Below are positions 23,882 to 32,545 of a DNA stretch of 41,440 nucleotides, piece after piece. The stretch comes from Lentisphaeria bacterium (GTDB lineage: Bacteria > Verrucomicrobiota > Lentisphaeria > Victivallales > UBA1829). The translations under genes and the position numbers were made by a program. Below the pieces are notes generated by a model, which was given only the letters and a program-made list of their open reading frames with translations, had not been told where the DNA came from and ran no database searches. Location: positions 33,941-75,380 of the forward strand of contig DPDG01000007.1 of NCBI GenBank assembly GCA_003526375.1, written 5' to 3'. Each line of letters begins with the position of its first letter. Position 1 is the first letter of the stretch.

Positions 23882-25354
23882 TTACAGAGTCACTCCGTCC
23901 TTGAAGATTGCGATCTCCTCGTAGGAGTGTTCCTCATTTTTCGCAGGTCTGCCGGATGCGGTATCCAGAACGAGCCGGTAGAAATCTTCATCAACTGCGG
24001 CTGGAGTTTTTTCCGACTCGACAAGCTGTCCCGCGTTGAAGTCGATCCAGTGGGGCTTTTTCTCCGCAAGCGCCGTGTTGGAAGCGATTTTCAGAGTCGG
24101 AACCACACCGCCGAACGGTGTGCCGCGCCCGGTGGTAAAAAGAACGATATGCGCTCCGGCGGCACTTAAAAGCGTCGTTGCCACCATGTCGTTGCCGGGA
24201 CCGTTCAGCAGGTTCAGTCCCTTGACTTTGACCGTTTCGCCCATATCGAGAACATCGACCACGGTTCCGGCGCCGCCTTTCTGCGTGCAGCCGAGGGACT
24301 TGTCTTCCAGTGTGGAGATTCCGCCCTCCTTGTTGCCCGGAGACGGATTTTCATAAATGGTCTGTCCGTAGCGTGTGAAGTAATTCTTGAAGTCATTGAT
24401 CATCTTCACGCATTTTTCAAACACTTCCGGTGTGATGCAGCGATTCATCAGGAGCGTTTCCGCGCCGAACATTTCCGGCACCTCGCTCAATATGCTGGTG
24501 CCTCCGGAAGCAGTCAGACGGTCCGAGAAACGTCCCACAAGCGCATTCGCGGTAATGCCGGAAAGTCCGTCCGAACCGCCGCACTTGAGTCCGACGACAA
24601 GCTCGGAAACAGGAACTTTCACACGCTGGTCGTTTTTTGCATTTTCAATGAGCTCCTCAAGCATTCTCATGCCGGTCTCGAACTCATCTTCCTCCTCCTG
24701 CGCGATCATGAAACGGACACGTTTTTCATCATGCGCGCCGACCTCTTTTTTGAATTCGGCAATCGTGTTATTCTCGCAGCCGAGTCCGGCGACAAGAACA
24801 CCCCCGGCATTCGGGTGCCTTACGAAATCGGCGAGAATCCTGCGCGTCAGCGCATGATCCGTTCCAAGCTGGGAACAGCCATACGGATGGGGCAGGGCGA
24901 TGACACGTTCCACGGCTCCGGCGGGCAGTTTTTCATTTGCCGCTTTTGCCAGGTTTTCCGCGAGCGTGTTGACACAGCCTACGGTCGGTATGATCCAGAT
25001 GTTGTTGCGGATGCCGACGCGTCCGTCGAAACGGCGGTATCCCATGAAAAAGTCTTCATGTCCGTTGTGCGGCGCATGGGAGAGATCGGGATGATACTCA
25101 TAATTCAGAACTCCGTCAAGACGTGTTCTGATGTTGTGCGTATGCACCTTCTCCCCTGCGGCGATGTCGGCTTTCGCCGTGCCGATGGGCATACCGTATT
25201 TGACGATATTTTCACCGTTCCTGATCGGGCGCAGGGCGAATTTGTGACCGCGCCCGATGTCCTCGCGGAGAATCACTCCGGCATTCTCGCCTGCCTTGAG
25301 GTTTTCAAGCGCAACGGCGACATTGTCGGAGGGATGTATCTGAATGAAACGCAT
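23882..25354 (-). CDS. uxaA: Altronate dehydratase
   Basis: 490 residues from the ATG at 25354, with GAGGTG upstream. The N-terminal SAF domain (IQIHPSDNVAVALENLKAG ... GHKFALRPI ... GEKVHTHNI) precedes the catalytic UxaA domain (GYRRFDGRVGIRNNIWIIPT, HPYGCSQLG, LGCENNTI, LKCGGSDGLSGITANALVG). The conserved cysteines and His are those that bind the iron centre in this family. It dehydrates D-altronate to 2-keto-3-deoxygluconate in the galacturonate pathway, in the cytoplasm. It follows uxaB by 8 bases and precedes the regulator. Confidence 0.95.
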   Translation of the reverse strand: MRFIQIHPSDNVAVALENLKAGENAGVILREDIGRGHKFALRPIRNGENIVKYGMPIGTAKADIAAGEKVHTHNIRTRLDGVLNYEYHPDLSHAPHNGHEDFFMGYRRFDGRVGIRNNIWIIPTVGCVNTLAENLAKAANEKLPAGAVERVIALPHPYGCSQLGTDHALTRRILADFVRHPNAGGVLVAGLGCENNTIAEFKKEVGAHDEKRVRFMIAQEEEDEFETGMRMLEELIENAKNDQRVKVPVSELVVGLKCGGSDGLSGITANALVGRFSDRLTASGGTSILSEVPEMFGAETLLMNRCITPEVFEKCVKMINDFKNYFTRYGQTIYENPSPGNKEGGISTLEDKSLGCTQKGGAGTVVDVLDMGETVKVKGLNLLNGPGNDMVATTLLSAAGAHIVLFTTGRGTPFGGVVPTLKIASNTALAEKKPHWIDFNAGQLVESEKTPAAVDEDFYRLVLDTASGRPAKNEEHSYEEIAIFKDGVTL

Positions 25355-25362
25355 ACGGCACC

Positions 25363-26829
25363 TCAAAGAATTGTCTTGACGGCGCTGCGGATGCCGTCTT
25401 TGTTGATGAGCTCAAGTTTTGCGGTTGCGAATTCCGCCAGTCCGGGAACCGTGTTGAGATCCATACCCCAGAACTCTTTGTTTCCGAGGACGGACGCAAC
25501 CAGCTTTGCAGTATTGCCGTCCGCCTTGAATTGTGCGGTGGCATCCGCAAAGAAGCGGAGCACATCCTCGGAGTCCGCCACGGGATAGGTTCTGCCGTCC
25601 ACTGAGCCTTCCGCGGTGCCGTCTTTGAGTTCGAGCATATAGAACCGGATCAGAGCGGCGAGAGAGAATGCGAGCACTTCGGGCAGTCTGCCTTTCATCT
25701 GCACGTAGTCAAGCAGGCTCGGCATGACGCGGACTTTCCACTTGGAAACGGAGTTCAGGGAGATTGAAAGCAGTCTGTGCTGGGCGAAAGGATTCTTGAA
25801 ACGCTCGATCACGGAGTCGGCGAAGAAACGTTTTTCTTCTTCGGGAAGCTGAACCGTGTGGAAAATCTCGTCGTTGATCGCCTTGCATACCATCCTGCCG
25901 AAGTCGGGATCGTTCATCATCTCGTCCACGAAGGTGAGCCCGCCGAGACTTGCGGCGAGAACGTCCGCGGTATGGGCGCCGTTCAGGAAACGGACTTTTC
26001 TCGTACGGTAGGGCGTCTGATTGTCGGTAATCACAACCTGGAGCCCCGCGTCAATGAGCGGCAGTTCTTTCGAGAGAGACTGCGGACCTTCGATCACGAA
26101 GAAATGGAAGATTTCACCGCAGTCGATCAGATTGTCGTTGTAACCGAGTTCCGCTTCGATTTTTGCGGCTTCGGCGCGCGGATATCCGGCAACGATACGG
26201 TCTACGAGTGTATTGACGAACAGGTTGGACTCATTGATCCATGCGGTGAATTCCGCGGGCAGATTCCAGTCTTTCGCATAGTTCAGGATGCATTTCTTCA
26301 GATTTGTGCCGTTCTTGTCGATCAGTTCGCAGGGGATCAGGACCAGCCCTTTGTCCGCCGCGCCGTTGAATGCTTTGAAACGTTCATACAGCAGGCTTGC
26401 GAGTTTTGCCGGATAGGTGTTCTGGCATTTTCCCGGCGTGTAGGGCTCCGGCTTGTATTCGATTCCGGCTTCGGTCGTATTGGAGAATACGAAACGCAGG
26501 TCTTTCCCGCAGGCGCAGGCAACGGTCTCCGCCCACTGGGAGTAGGGGTTCAGGCAGCCTTTGACGCATTCGATGATCTCGCGGTTTTCCTCGACTTTTC
26601 CGTTTGCCACGCCGCGCAGAATCAGAGTGTACAATCCGTCCTGTGCGTTGATCATGTCCCCCATTCCCTTTTCGAGCGGCTGGACAAGCTGGACCATGCC
26701 GTTGAATTTGCCCTGTTTATTCATTTCATTGATCATCCAGTCGATGAATGCACGCAGGAAGTTGCCTTCTCCGAACTGCATGACTTTTACCGGAAGTGCC
26801 GTGTCTTTTGTGCGTCTCAGAAGAGCCAT
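25363..26829 (-). CDS. uxaB: Tagaturonate reductase (altronate oxidoreductase)
   Basis: 488 residues from the ATG behind GAGGGAGA. A TTG-initiated longer reading at 26913 would run through the promoter and is rejected. It is a mannitol-dehydrogenase-family protein: VMQFGEGNFLRAFIDWMI at the N terminus (NAD-binding), FSNTTEAGIEY, LIPCELIDKNGTNLK, and the catalytic region RKVRFLNGAHTADVLAASL. It reduces D-tagaturonate to D-altronate with NADH, feeding UxaA. It is the first gene of the uxaB-uxaA-lacI operon. uxaC and KDG kinase/aldolase genes are not in view. Confidence 0.94.
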   Translation of the reverse strand: MALLRRTKDTALPVKVMQFGEGNFLRAFIDWMINEMNKQGKFNGMVQLVQPLEKGMGDMINAQDGLYTLILRGVANGKVEENREIIECVKGCLNPYSQWAETVACACGKDLRFVFSNTTEAGIEYKPEPYTPGKCQNTYPAKLASLLYERFKAFNGAADKGLVLIPCELIDKNGTNLKKCILNYAKDWNLPAEFTAWINESNLFVNTLVDRIVAGYPRAEAAKIEAELGYNDNLIDCGEIFHFFVIEGPQSLSKELPLIDAGLQVVITDNQTPYRTRKVRFLNGAHTADVLAASLGGLTFVDEMMNDPDFGRMVCKAINDEIFHTVQLPEEEKRFFADSVIERFKNPFAQHRLLSISLNSVSKWKVRVMPSLLDYVQMKGRLPEVLAFSLAALIRFYMLELKDGTAEGSVDGRTYPVADSEDVLRFFADATAQFKADGNTAKLVASVLGNKEFWGMDLNTVPGLAEFATAKLELINKDGIRSAVKTIL

Positions 26830-26884
26830 GTTCCAAATCTCCCTCAATCTTGAGTTAAAAGTGATTGTTGATAAAATCACTGTT

Positions 26885-26913
26885 ACTATATTTGCCATCG
26901 TTGGCAATTTCAA
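26885..26913 (-). promoter_or_regulatory. Promoter of the uxaB-uxaA-lacI operon with operator in the spacer
   Basis: On the minus strand TTGAAA (26913-26908), 17-base spacer, TATAGT (26890-26885). The spacer is TTGCCAACGATGGCAA plus one base: inverted arms TTGCCA and TGGCAA around ACGA, with CG at the centre, as in LacI-family operators. Repressor binding there would block polymerase. A second inverted repeat, GTGATT-N8-AATCAC, lies downstream near 26862-26881. Confidence 0.8.
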
Positions 26914-27170
26914 GAAGCAAAACAGTTTTTTTTCTCTTTTTCCGGATTGTCCCGCAGATTTCGTTCTTACGCTTCTCTGGAAAATGCGGGGGGATACGGT
27001 TGCGGATTCATGGCGCGGCAGCCATAAGCGCAGAAAGGGGGAGAGGCAAAAAGAGCGCCAGACGGAGACGGGATATGAAATCCGGGATGAATTCTGTTCT
27101 CTTTATTTGCAAAAAACGTATGCAGGGATTAAACTATTCATACATTTGCTTTATACGGAAAGGGCTGTTT

Positions 27171-27962
27171 ATGAATTTATGCATGATGTCAATGATGATG
27201 GCTGGAAAGTTTACTCCTGCGGAAATCATTCAGACAACGCTTGACTGCGGCATGTCTGCAATCGACTGGGTCACAACACATGACACCCCGGCGGCGGAGC
27301 TCAGGAAACGCTGTGATGACGCGGGGCTTCCTGTGGCGGCGCATACTCCGCTGCTCCGGGGATTCATTGAGGAATCTGCCGAGGCGCTGGATGAGTTCAA
27401 ACGTTCCGTGGATGATGCTGTCGCGCTGGGGGCGCCCGTGATGATGATCCCCCCGTTCGCGCATAAGCGCGTCATGACCCCGGAGGAGGATCGCAGACTC
27501 TGGATCGAGCAGTACCGGCAGATGATCCCGATTACGAAACAGGCGGGAATCACTCTTACCTTTGAAAGTACTGCTCTGGACAGGAGTCCGATCGTTACGG
27601 CGGATGAGGCTTTGGAGGTTCTGAACGCGGTTCCGGAGCTCCGCCTGACTTTCGACAACGGCAATGTCGCCACTGCGGAGAATGACGCGGAGTCTTACCG
27701 CAAGGTCCAGGACCGTGTGGTTCACGTGCATTTCAAGGACTGGATCATTACCGATGAACCGGTTCCGGGCTCCGACCGCAAGCGTGACGGACGTTATTAT
27801 ACCTTTGCGCTGATCGGGAAAGGCGGCATTGATTTTGCGGCGACATGGAAGGCGATCCGAGAAAGCGGCTATCAGGGATATGTCAATCTGGAGACCAGTG
27901 ATCCGGAGATGCCCGTCCGCGATGCTTTAAAACTGGTCTGCGACCATTTGCGCGACTGGTGA
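27171..27962 (+). CDS. Sugar phosphate isomerase/epimerase (xylose isomerase-like TIM barrel)
   Basis: 263 residues from the ATG at 27171, which has GGAAAGGG 4-11 bases upstream; the frame stays open farther 5' without family support. The AP-endonuclease-2/xylose isomerase-like barrel shows TTLDCGMSAIDWV, AAHTPLLRGF, LTFESTALDRSP, LRLTFDNGN and VVHVHFKDW, then GYVNLETSDPE. The metal-binding Glu and Asp residues (FES, DNGN, HFKD, NLE) are present. It should isomerise or epimerise a ketose, cyclitol or derivative in the cytoplasm. It is divergent from uxaB across about 340 bases and may share control with it, though no link is proven. Confidence 0.83.
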   Translation: MNLCMMSMMMAGKFTPAEIIQTTLDCGMSAIDWVTTHDTPAAELRKRCDDAGLPVAAHTPLLRGFIEESAEALDEFKRSVDDAVALGAPVMMIPPFAHKRVMTPEEDRRLWIEQYRQMIPITKQAGITLTFESTALDRSPIVTADEALEVLNAVPELRLTFDNGNVATAENDAESYRKVQDRVVHVHFKDWIITDEPVPGSDRKRDGRYYTFALIGKGGIDFAATWKAIRESGYQGYVNLETSDPEMPVRDALKLVCDHLRDW

Positions 27963-28032
27963 TTTCATGCCGGAGACCGGCGGATTTCTTACGGAAAAAG
28001 CTGTATGTCAGAATGAAAGTCCGGAATGCCGG

Positions 28033-28065
28033 GAACGGAAGGGCGGAAACTTTCCGCCTCCGTTC
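28033..28065 (+). terminator. Hairpin terminator after the isomerase gene
   Basis: GAACGGA (28033-28039) pairs with TCCGTTC (28059-28065), and inside it GGCGGAA pairs with TTCCGCC around a three-base loop. A T-rich run follows about 10 bases on. Confidence 0.6.
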
Positions 28066-28226
28066 TGTTCCAGACCGCTTTTTCTGCTCTGCCCTTTCCG
28101 GCAGTCGCGTCCTGCAGGGGGCGTAATCTCATTTTTTTCCTTTTTTTTGCCGGTCCCGATACAATAAAACATGATCATTGCACGTTACAAAAGATAATCA
28201 TATCATAAAAAAGGATGGGATCATTT

Positions 28227-29534
28227 ATGAAATCAATTGTCAAACTCGTTATTCTGTTCCTGATTGCCGCCGCCATCATTGTTCTGGCTGTGTGGGGATA
28301 CCGGAGTTATTCGGATACCGGGGAGAAGACGGTCTTCCGGACGGACCGTCTTGAAAAAACGGGACTGATGCGCACGATCAGTGCGACGGGAACCGTGGAA
28401 CCGGAGGAGCTGGTCAATGTCGGCGCACAGGTGCAGGGAATGATCGCGCAGTTCGGGAAGGATACCGCAGGCAGAAGCGTTGACTACGGTTCCGTCATCA
28501 GGAACGGCGACGTTCTTGCCCTGATTGACGATTCTCTTTATGCCGCGGAGTTGAAATCCGCCGAGGCGGAACAGCTTCAGGCGAAGGCTGCGATTCAGAG
28601 CGCGAAAGCCAACATCCAGCAGTCCGAAGCAAAATGTAAACTGGCTCTCCAGGAGTGGACGCGCGCCCAGCAGCTCTACCCGACCAATGCCATCGCCAAG
28701 ACAACCTACGACAGCGCCAGAGCGGATTACGACGCCGCAGTGGCGGACCTTGCCGTCCAGAAGGCGAGCCTGGCGCAGGCGGAGGCTTCGCTTGCCGCCG
28801 CAAACGCTGCGCAGGAACGTGCCGCCCGCAATCTCGGATACTGCACGATCAAATCGCCGGTGGACGGTGTGATCATCGACCGCCGCGTCAGTGTCGGGCA
28901 GACCGTTGTTTCAAGTATGAGCGCGCCGAGTCTGTTCCTGATTGCAAAAGACTTGCGGCGGATGCAGATCTGGGTTTCCGTCAATGAAGCCGACGTCGGC
29001 ATGATCAAGGTCGGACAGCCGGTGATTTTTACTGTGGATGCTTTCCAGGGACGCGAATTCAAGGGCGAGGTCCAGAAAATCCGGCTTAATGCGACGATGT
29101 CACAGAACGTGGTCACATACGTTGTGGAGGTCGGCACCGACAATTCCGACGGCACGCTGCTGCCCTATCTGACAGCCAATGTCAAATTTATTTTGGATAA
29201 ACGCGAAAATGCGTTTGCCGTTCCCAATGCCGCACTCCGTTTTACACCCGACGCTTCCGACCTCAAACCGGAATATCAGACTGTCCTGAATGAAAAGCCC
29301 GCAAAAGGCGAGCGCACCGTCTGGACCGTTGAAAACGAGGTACTGAAACCGTTGAAGGTCAGGACCGGGTTGAATACCGGAACGGAAACGGAGATCATTG
29401 CCGATGCGCTCAAGGAGGGACTCGTATATGTCACAGGCAAGGAGACGGTCAAGACCATTCAGAATGCGGGAGGCAATTCCGCCAGTCCGTTCCTGCCCAC
29501 ACCGCCGCACAGAAGGAACCAGAAGAAAAAATGA
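28227..29534 (+). CDS. macA: MacA-like periplasmic adaptor (HlyD/RND family)
   Basis: 435 residues from the ATG at 28227, preceded by AAGGATGGG. One N-terminal membrane anchor (residues 5-25) is followed by the adaptor plan: a first barrel/lipoyl half (ISATGTVEPEELVNVGAQVQG), an alpha-helical hairpin rich in Ala (about residues 110-200), a second lipoyl half (NLGYCTIKSPVDGVIIDRRVSVGQTV) and a beta-barrel (KDLRRMQIWVSVNEADVG). It spans the periplasm to link the inner-membrane ABC transporter to an outer-membrane channel. It overlaps the ATPase gene by 4 bases. No tolC-like gene is nearby. Confidence 0.9.
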   Translation: MKSIVKLVILFLIAAAIIVLAVWGYRSYSDTGEKTVFRTDRLEKTGLMRTISATGTVEPEELVNVGAQVQGMIAQFGKDTAGRSVDYGSVIRNGDVLALIDDSLYAAELKSAEAEQLQAKAAIQSAKANIQQSEAKCKLALQEWTRAQQLYPTNAIAKTTYDSARADYDAAVADLAVQKASLAQAEASLAAANAAQERAARNLGYCTIKSPVDGVIIDRRVSVGQTVVSSMSAPSLFLIAKDLRRMQIWVSVNEADVGMIKVGQPVIFTVDAFQGREFKGEVQKIRLNATMSQNVVTYVVEVGTDNSDGTLLPYLTANVKFILDKRENAFAVPNAALRFTPDASDLKPEYQTVLNEKPAKGERTVWTVENEVLKPLKVRTGLNTGTETEIIADALKEGLVYVTGKETVKTIQNAGGNSASPFLPTPPHRRNQKKK

Positions 29535-30223
29535 GTCTCATTGAACTGAAATCCATCACGAAGACCTATTTTCTCGGTGAGATCGATGTGCCTGTTCTCA
29601 AGGGCATTACGCTGAATATCGAGAAAGGGGAATACGTTGCCCTGATGGGGGCATCGGGTTCCGGCAAGAGCACGCTCATGAACATCCTGGGGTGTCTGGA
29701 CCGTCCGACGGCCGGAGAATACTTTCTGAACGGGGAGGAGGTCGGCTCCCTTTCCGGCGACAGGCGGGCACAGGTGCGGAACAGGCACATCGGCTTTGTG
29801 TTTCAGAGCTTCAATCTTCTGCCGCGGACCAGTGCGCTGGAGAATGTGATCATGCCGCTGTTCTATACGGCGGGTTCGCTTTCGACCAGAGAGGCGCAGG
29901 AGCGCGGGCGCGCCATGCTGGCGCGGGTCGGTCTCGGAGACCGGATGGAGCACTATCCGTCGCAACTTTCCGGCGGTCAGCAGCAGCGTGTCGCGATCGC
30001 CCGCGCTCTGATCAACCGTCCGCCGGTTCTGTTTGCCGATGAACCGACCGGAAATCTGGATTCAAAGACCAGCGTGGATGTGATGAAGATTTTTGAAGAA
30101 CTCAATCAGGAGGGGATTACGATCATCCTCGTCACGCACGCGAAGGAAGTCGCCGATTATGCCAGAAGGACGATTCATATTCATGACGGGCTTCTGGTCA
30201 GCGGCGCATACGGAGGTGAATGA
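29531..30223 (+). CDS. MacB-type ABC transporter ATP-binding protein
   Basis: 230 residues. Walker A is GASGSGKST (residues 40-48), the Q-loop FVFQSFNLLPR, the signature LSGGQQQRVAIARAL, Walker B VLFADEPTGNLD, and the H-loop ILVTHAKE. This is the LolD/MacB class. In E. coli ATPase and permease are fused in MacB; here the permease is a separate gene starting 2 bases later. It powers export of peptides, lipoproteins or small compounds together with the adaptor and permease. Confidence 0.94.
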   Translation: MSLIELKSITKTYFLGEIDVPVLKGITLNIEKGEYVALMGASGSGKSTLMNILGCLDRPTAGEYFLNGEEVGSLSGDRRAQVRNRHIGFVFQSFNLLPRTSALENVIMPLFYTAGSLSTREAQERGRAMLARVGLGDRMEHYPSQLSGGQQQRVAIARALINRPPVLFADEPTGNLDSKTSVDVMKIFEELNQEGITIILVTHAKEVADYARRTIHIHDGLLVSGAYGGE

Positions 30224-30224
30224 T

Positions 30225-31586
30225 ATGTCATTGCTGAGAACCATGGAAGTTGCATTGAAGGCGCTCCGGCGCAATCCGACGCGCGCTCTGCTGACCGCGC
30301 TCGGCATTGTGATCGGCATTGCGGCTGTGATTGCCATGATGGAGATCGGAAACGGTTCTTCGACCGCGATCCGTACCTCCATTGAGAAGATGGGGGCGAA
30401 TTCGATTATGGTCCTGCCCGGTGCGCCGCGTGTCCCCGGAGGCGTCCGGCAGGGAATGGGCAACAGCATGTCGCTTACGCCGGAAGACTGTGAGGCGATC
30501 CTTGCGGAATGCCAGACGGTCGACAAGGCGGTTCCGATCGTGCGTGCCTCATCCACGCAGGTGATCGCCGGAAACAAGAACTGGATGCCGAACACCATTG
30601 TCGGGTCGGCGCCGGATTATTTTGATATCCGTGACTGGGATGTGACGGAAGGGCGTATTTTCACCCCCCGTGAAGTCGATACCCGTGCCCGCGTCTGCGT
30701 CGTCGGCACAAAGATCGTGCAGGAGCTTTTCGGCGGCAACTCTCCCATCGACTCGGAAATCCGGATCAAGAATGTGACTTTTACCGTGATCGGCGTTCTG
30801 CAGGCGAAGGGCGCCAATATGATGGGATTTGATGAAGACGACATCATCGTTGCGCCGTGGACCACGGTCCGTCTGCGTGTCACCGGACTGAAAACCGGGA
30901 CGGCGTCCAATACGACGAGCGAGGCGACCACCTCTCCCAGTGCCCTTTATCCGGCGGAAGGGGTCGCGTTCTATCCGGAGCAGGCGGAAAATCTGGAGAC
31001 CGATACGCTTCATACGCCGAAGTTTACACAGGTCGATCAGATCATGCTGACGGCGACTGTGCCGGAGAAGGTCAATGACGCGATTGATGAGGTCACGAAT
31101 CTTCTGCGTGAGCGTCACCGGATCGGTCCCGACAAGGAGGATGACTTTCATGTCCGCAATTTTGCCGAATTCATGAAGACTCTGAACAGCACCTCGGCAT
31201 TGATGACCAATCTGCTGCTGGTTGTGGCTATGATCTCGCTGGCGGTGGGCGGAGTCGGCATCATGAATATCATGCTGGTTTCTGTGACGGAACGTACGCG
31301 GGAGATCGGGCTGCGCATGGCGGTCGGGGCGCGTTCCCGCGATATCCTGAAACAGTTCCTCGTGGAATCCATCCTGCTCTGTCTTGTCGGCGGGCTGGTC
31401 GGTATTCTTCTCGGGCGCGGTGCGGCGATGCTGGTGAAATACCAGTTGAAATGGCCGATCGAACCCAGTCCCGGAGGAATGATTGCGGCGGTGCTGGTGT
31501 CGGCGGCTGTCGGCATTGTTTTCGGCTTCTACCCTGCATGGAAGGCTTCGAAACTCGATCCGATCGAAGCATTGCGTTACGAGTGA
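30225..31586 (+). CDS. MacB-type ABC transporter permease
   Basis: 453 residues from the ATG behind GGAGGTGA, directly after the ATPase stop. The N-terminal helix (ALRRNPTRALLTALGIVIGIAAVIAM) leads into a large periplasmic MacB-PCD domain (about residues 45-315), then three C-terminal membrane helices of the FtsX type (TNLLLVVAMISLAVGGVGIMN, IMLVSVTERTREIGLRMAVGAR, and FLVESILLCLVGGLVGILLG). It forms the mechanotransmission part of a tripartite efflux pump. The substrate is not shown by sequence. Confidence 0.93.
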   Translation: MSLLRTMEVALKALRRNPTRALLTALGIVIGIAAVIAMMEIGNGSSTAIRTSIEKMGANSIMVLPGAPRVPGGVRQGMGNSMSLTPEDCEAILAECQTVDKAVPIVRASSTQVIAGNKNWMPNTIVGSAPDYFDIRDWDVTEGRIFTPREVDTRARVCVVGTKIVQELFGGNSPIDSEIRIKNVTFTVIGVLQAKGANMMGFDEDDIIVAPWTTVRLRVTGLKTGTASNTTSEATTSPSALYPAEGVAFYPEQAENLETDTLHTPKFTQVDQIMLTATVPEKVNDAIDEVTNLLRERHRIGPDKEDDFHVRNFAEFMKTLNSTSALMTNLLLVVAMISLAVGGVGIMNIMLVSVTERTREIGLRMAVGARSRDILKQFLVESILLCLVGGLVGILLGRGAAMLVKYQLKWPIEPSPGGMIAAVLVSAAVGIVFGFYPAWKASKLDPIEALRYE

Positions 31587-31615
31587 TGCCGTTTTTCTGC
31601 AAAACGAAAATATAA

Positions 31616-31661
31616 AACAATCCCCGGTTGTGAATGGAGTGAAACACAACCGGGGATTGTT
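31616..31661. terminator. Strong bidirectional terminator between the permease and isomerase genes
   Basis: AACAATCCCCGGTTGTG (31616-31632) and CACAACCGGGGATTGTT (31645-31661) form a perfect 17-base-pair stem around a 12-base loop, between convergent genes. Confidence 0.85.
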
Positions 31662-31676
31662 GCTGTTCAGGATTTC

Positions 31677-32534
31677 TTAAAGTGTGGCAAGCTGAACCGC
31701 CATCTTATCCGCGAGCGCCTGATCGGGCAGCACCAGATCAGGCAGACGGCAGAACGGGATCATTTCAACCGTGAACGGTCCCTTGTAGCCGATCTTGTCC
31801 AGCTCCGCAAACACGGCTTTGAAATCGACGACGCCCTTGAGCAGATCATCACCGAAGTCATGAAGCCCGCCTCCGCAGTCGTTTTCTTCAAAGTTCTTGA
31901 GATGCACCGCTTTGATATAGCTTCCGAGGATTTCCGGGAAATCCTGCGGACGGCAGTTCAAACAGGCATTGCCGACGTCGAAGTAGATGCCGACGTATTC
32001 GGATTTGAACTGATCCAGAAAGAGCTTCCATTCCATCGGAGAGATCAGGAAGCGGTTCCAGACGTTTTCAAGAGCCAGATTGACTTTCAGCTTTTCCGCA
32101 ACCGGAACGAGCTCTCTGACGGATTTCGTGGTCTGTTCCCAGACCGTTTTATAGGTCAGGACGGGACGGCTCGGGTCCCATGCGACACGGGTTGCGCCGG
32201 GGACGACGAGGACGGTTTCCGCACCGATCCATGCCCCGATCTGAAGGTATTTTTTAACGAATTCGATTGCATTCCGGCGTTCGGTTTCATCCGCCGCGCC
32301 GAGATAGCAGCCCCATCCGGCACCGGTCGCGAGGGAGCGCAGCCCGATTTTCTTATCCGCCGCATACTTTGCGATTTTCCTGCACTCTTCTTCCGTGATA
32401 TCCGGAGAAAGCGCATCGCCGACGGTCAGCTCGACGCCGTCCAATCCTTTTTCTGCCGCCCAGTCGATGAACTCATACGGTGTCTTCTGCCCGTCGAATC
32501 CGCCGAACACCCAGTAATTCAATGCTTTATACAT
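31677..32534 (-). CDS. Sugar phosphate isomerase/epimerase (tagatose 3-epimerase-like TIM barrel)
   Basis: 285 residues. The xylose isomerase-like barrel is clear: FIDWAAEKGLDGVELTVGD, TVLVVPGA, NLALENVWNRF with the catalytic/metal Glu, YVGIYFDVGNACLN with the metal Asp, YIKAVHLKNF, and GPFTVEMIPF with the second Glu. This layout fits ketose 3-epimerases or the isomerases linked to inositol-like compounds. It follows the Gfo/Idh/MocA gene by 11 bases, so the two are co-transcribed and probably act on the same oxidised sugar or cyclitol. The substrate is unknown. Confidence 0.88.
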   Translation of the reverse strand: MYKALNYWVFGGFDGQKTPYEFIDWAAEKGLDGVELTVGDALSPDITEEECRKIAKYAADKKIGLRSLATGAGWGCYLGAADETERRNAIEFVKKYLQIGAWIGAETVLVVPGATRVAWDPSRPVLTYKTVWEQTTKSVRELVPVAEKLKVNLALENVWNRFLISPMEWKLFLDQFKSEYVGIYFDVGNACLNCRPQDFPEILGSYIKAVHLKNFEENDCGGGLHDFGDDLLKGVVDFKAVFAELDKIGYKGPFTVEMIPFCRLPDLVLPDQALADKMAVQLATL

Positions 32535-32545
32535 GGGGAACCTCC

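Noticed and set aside
26862..26881. GTGATT-N8-AATCAC as a CRP site
   Set aside because: The arms are spaced by 8 rather than the TGTGA-N6-TCACA needed for CRP, and the position is downstream of the -10; it may be chance or another operator.
26865..27170. N-terminal extension of the isomerase at 27171
   Set aside because: The open frame continues upstream, but the TIM barrel begins at 27171 where a ribosome site is present, and the extension runs across the uxaB promoter region.
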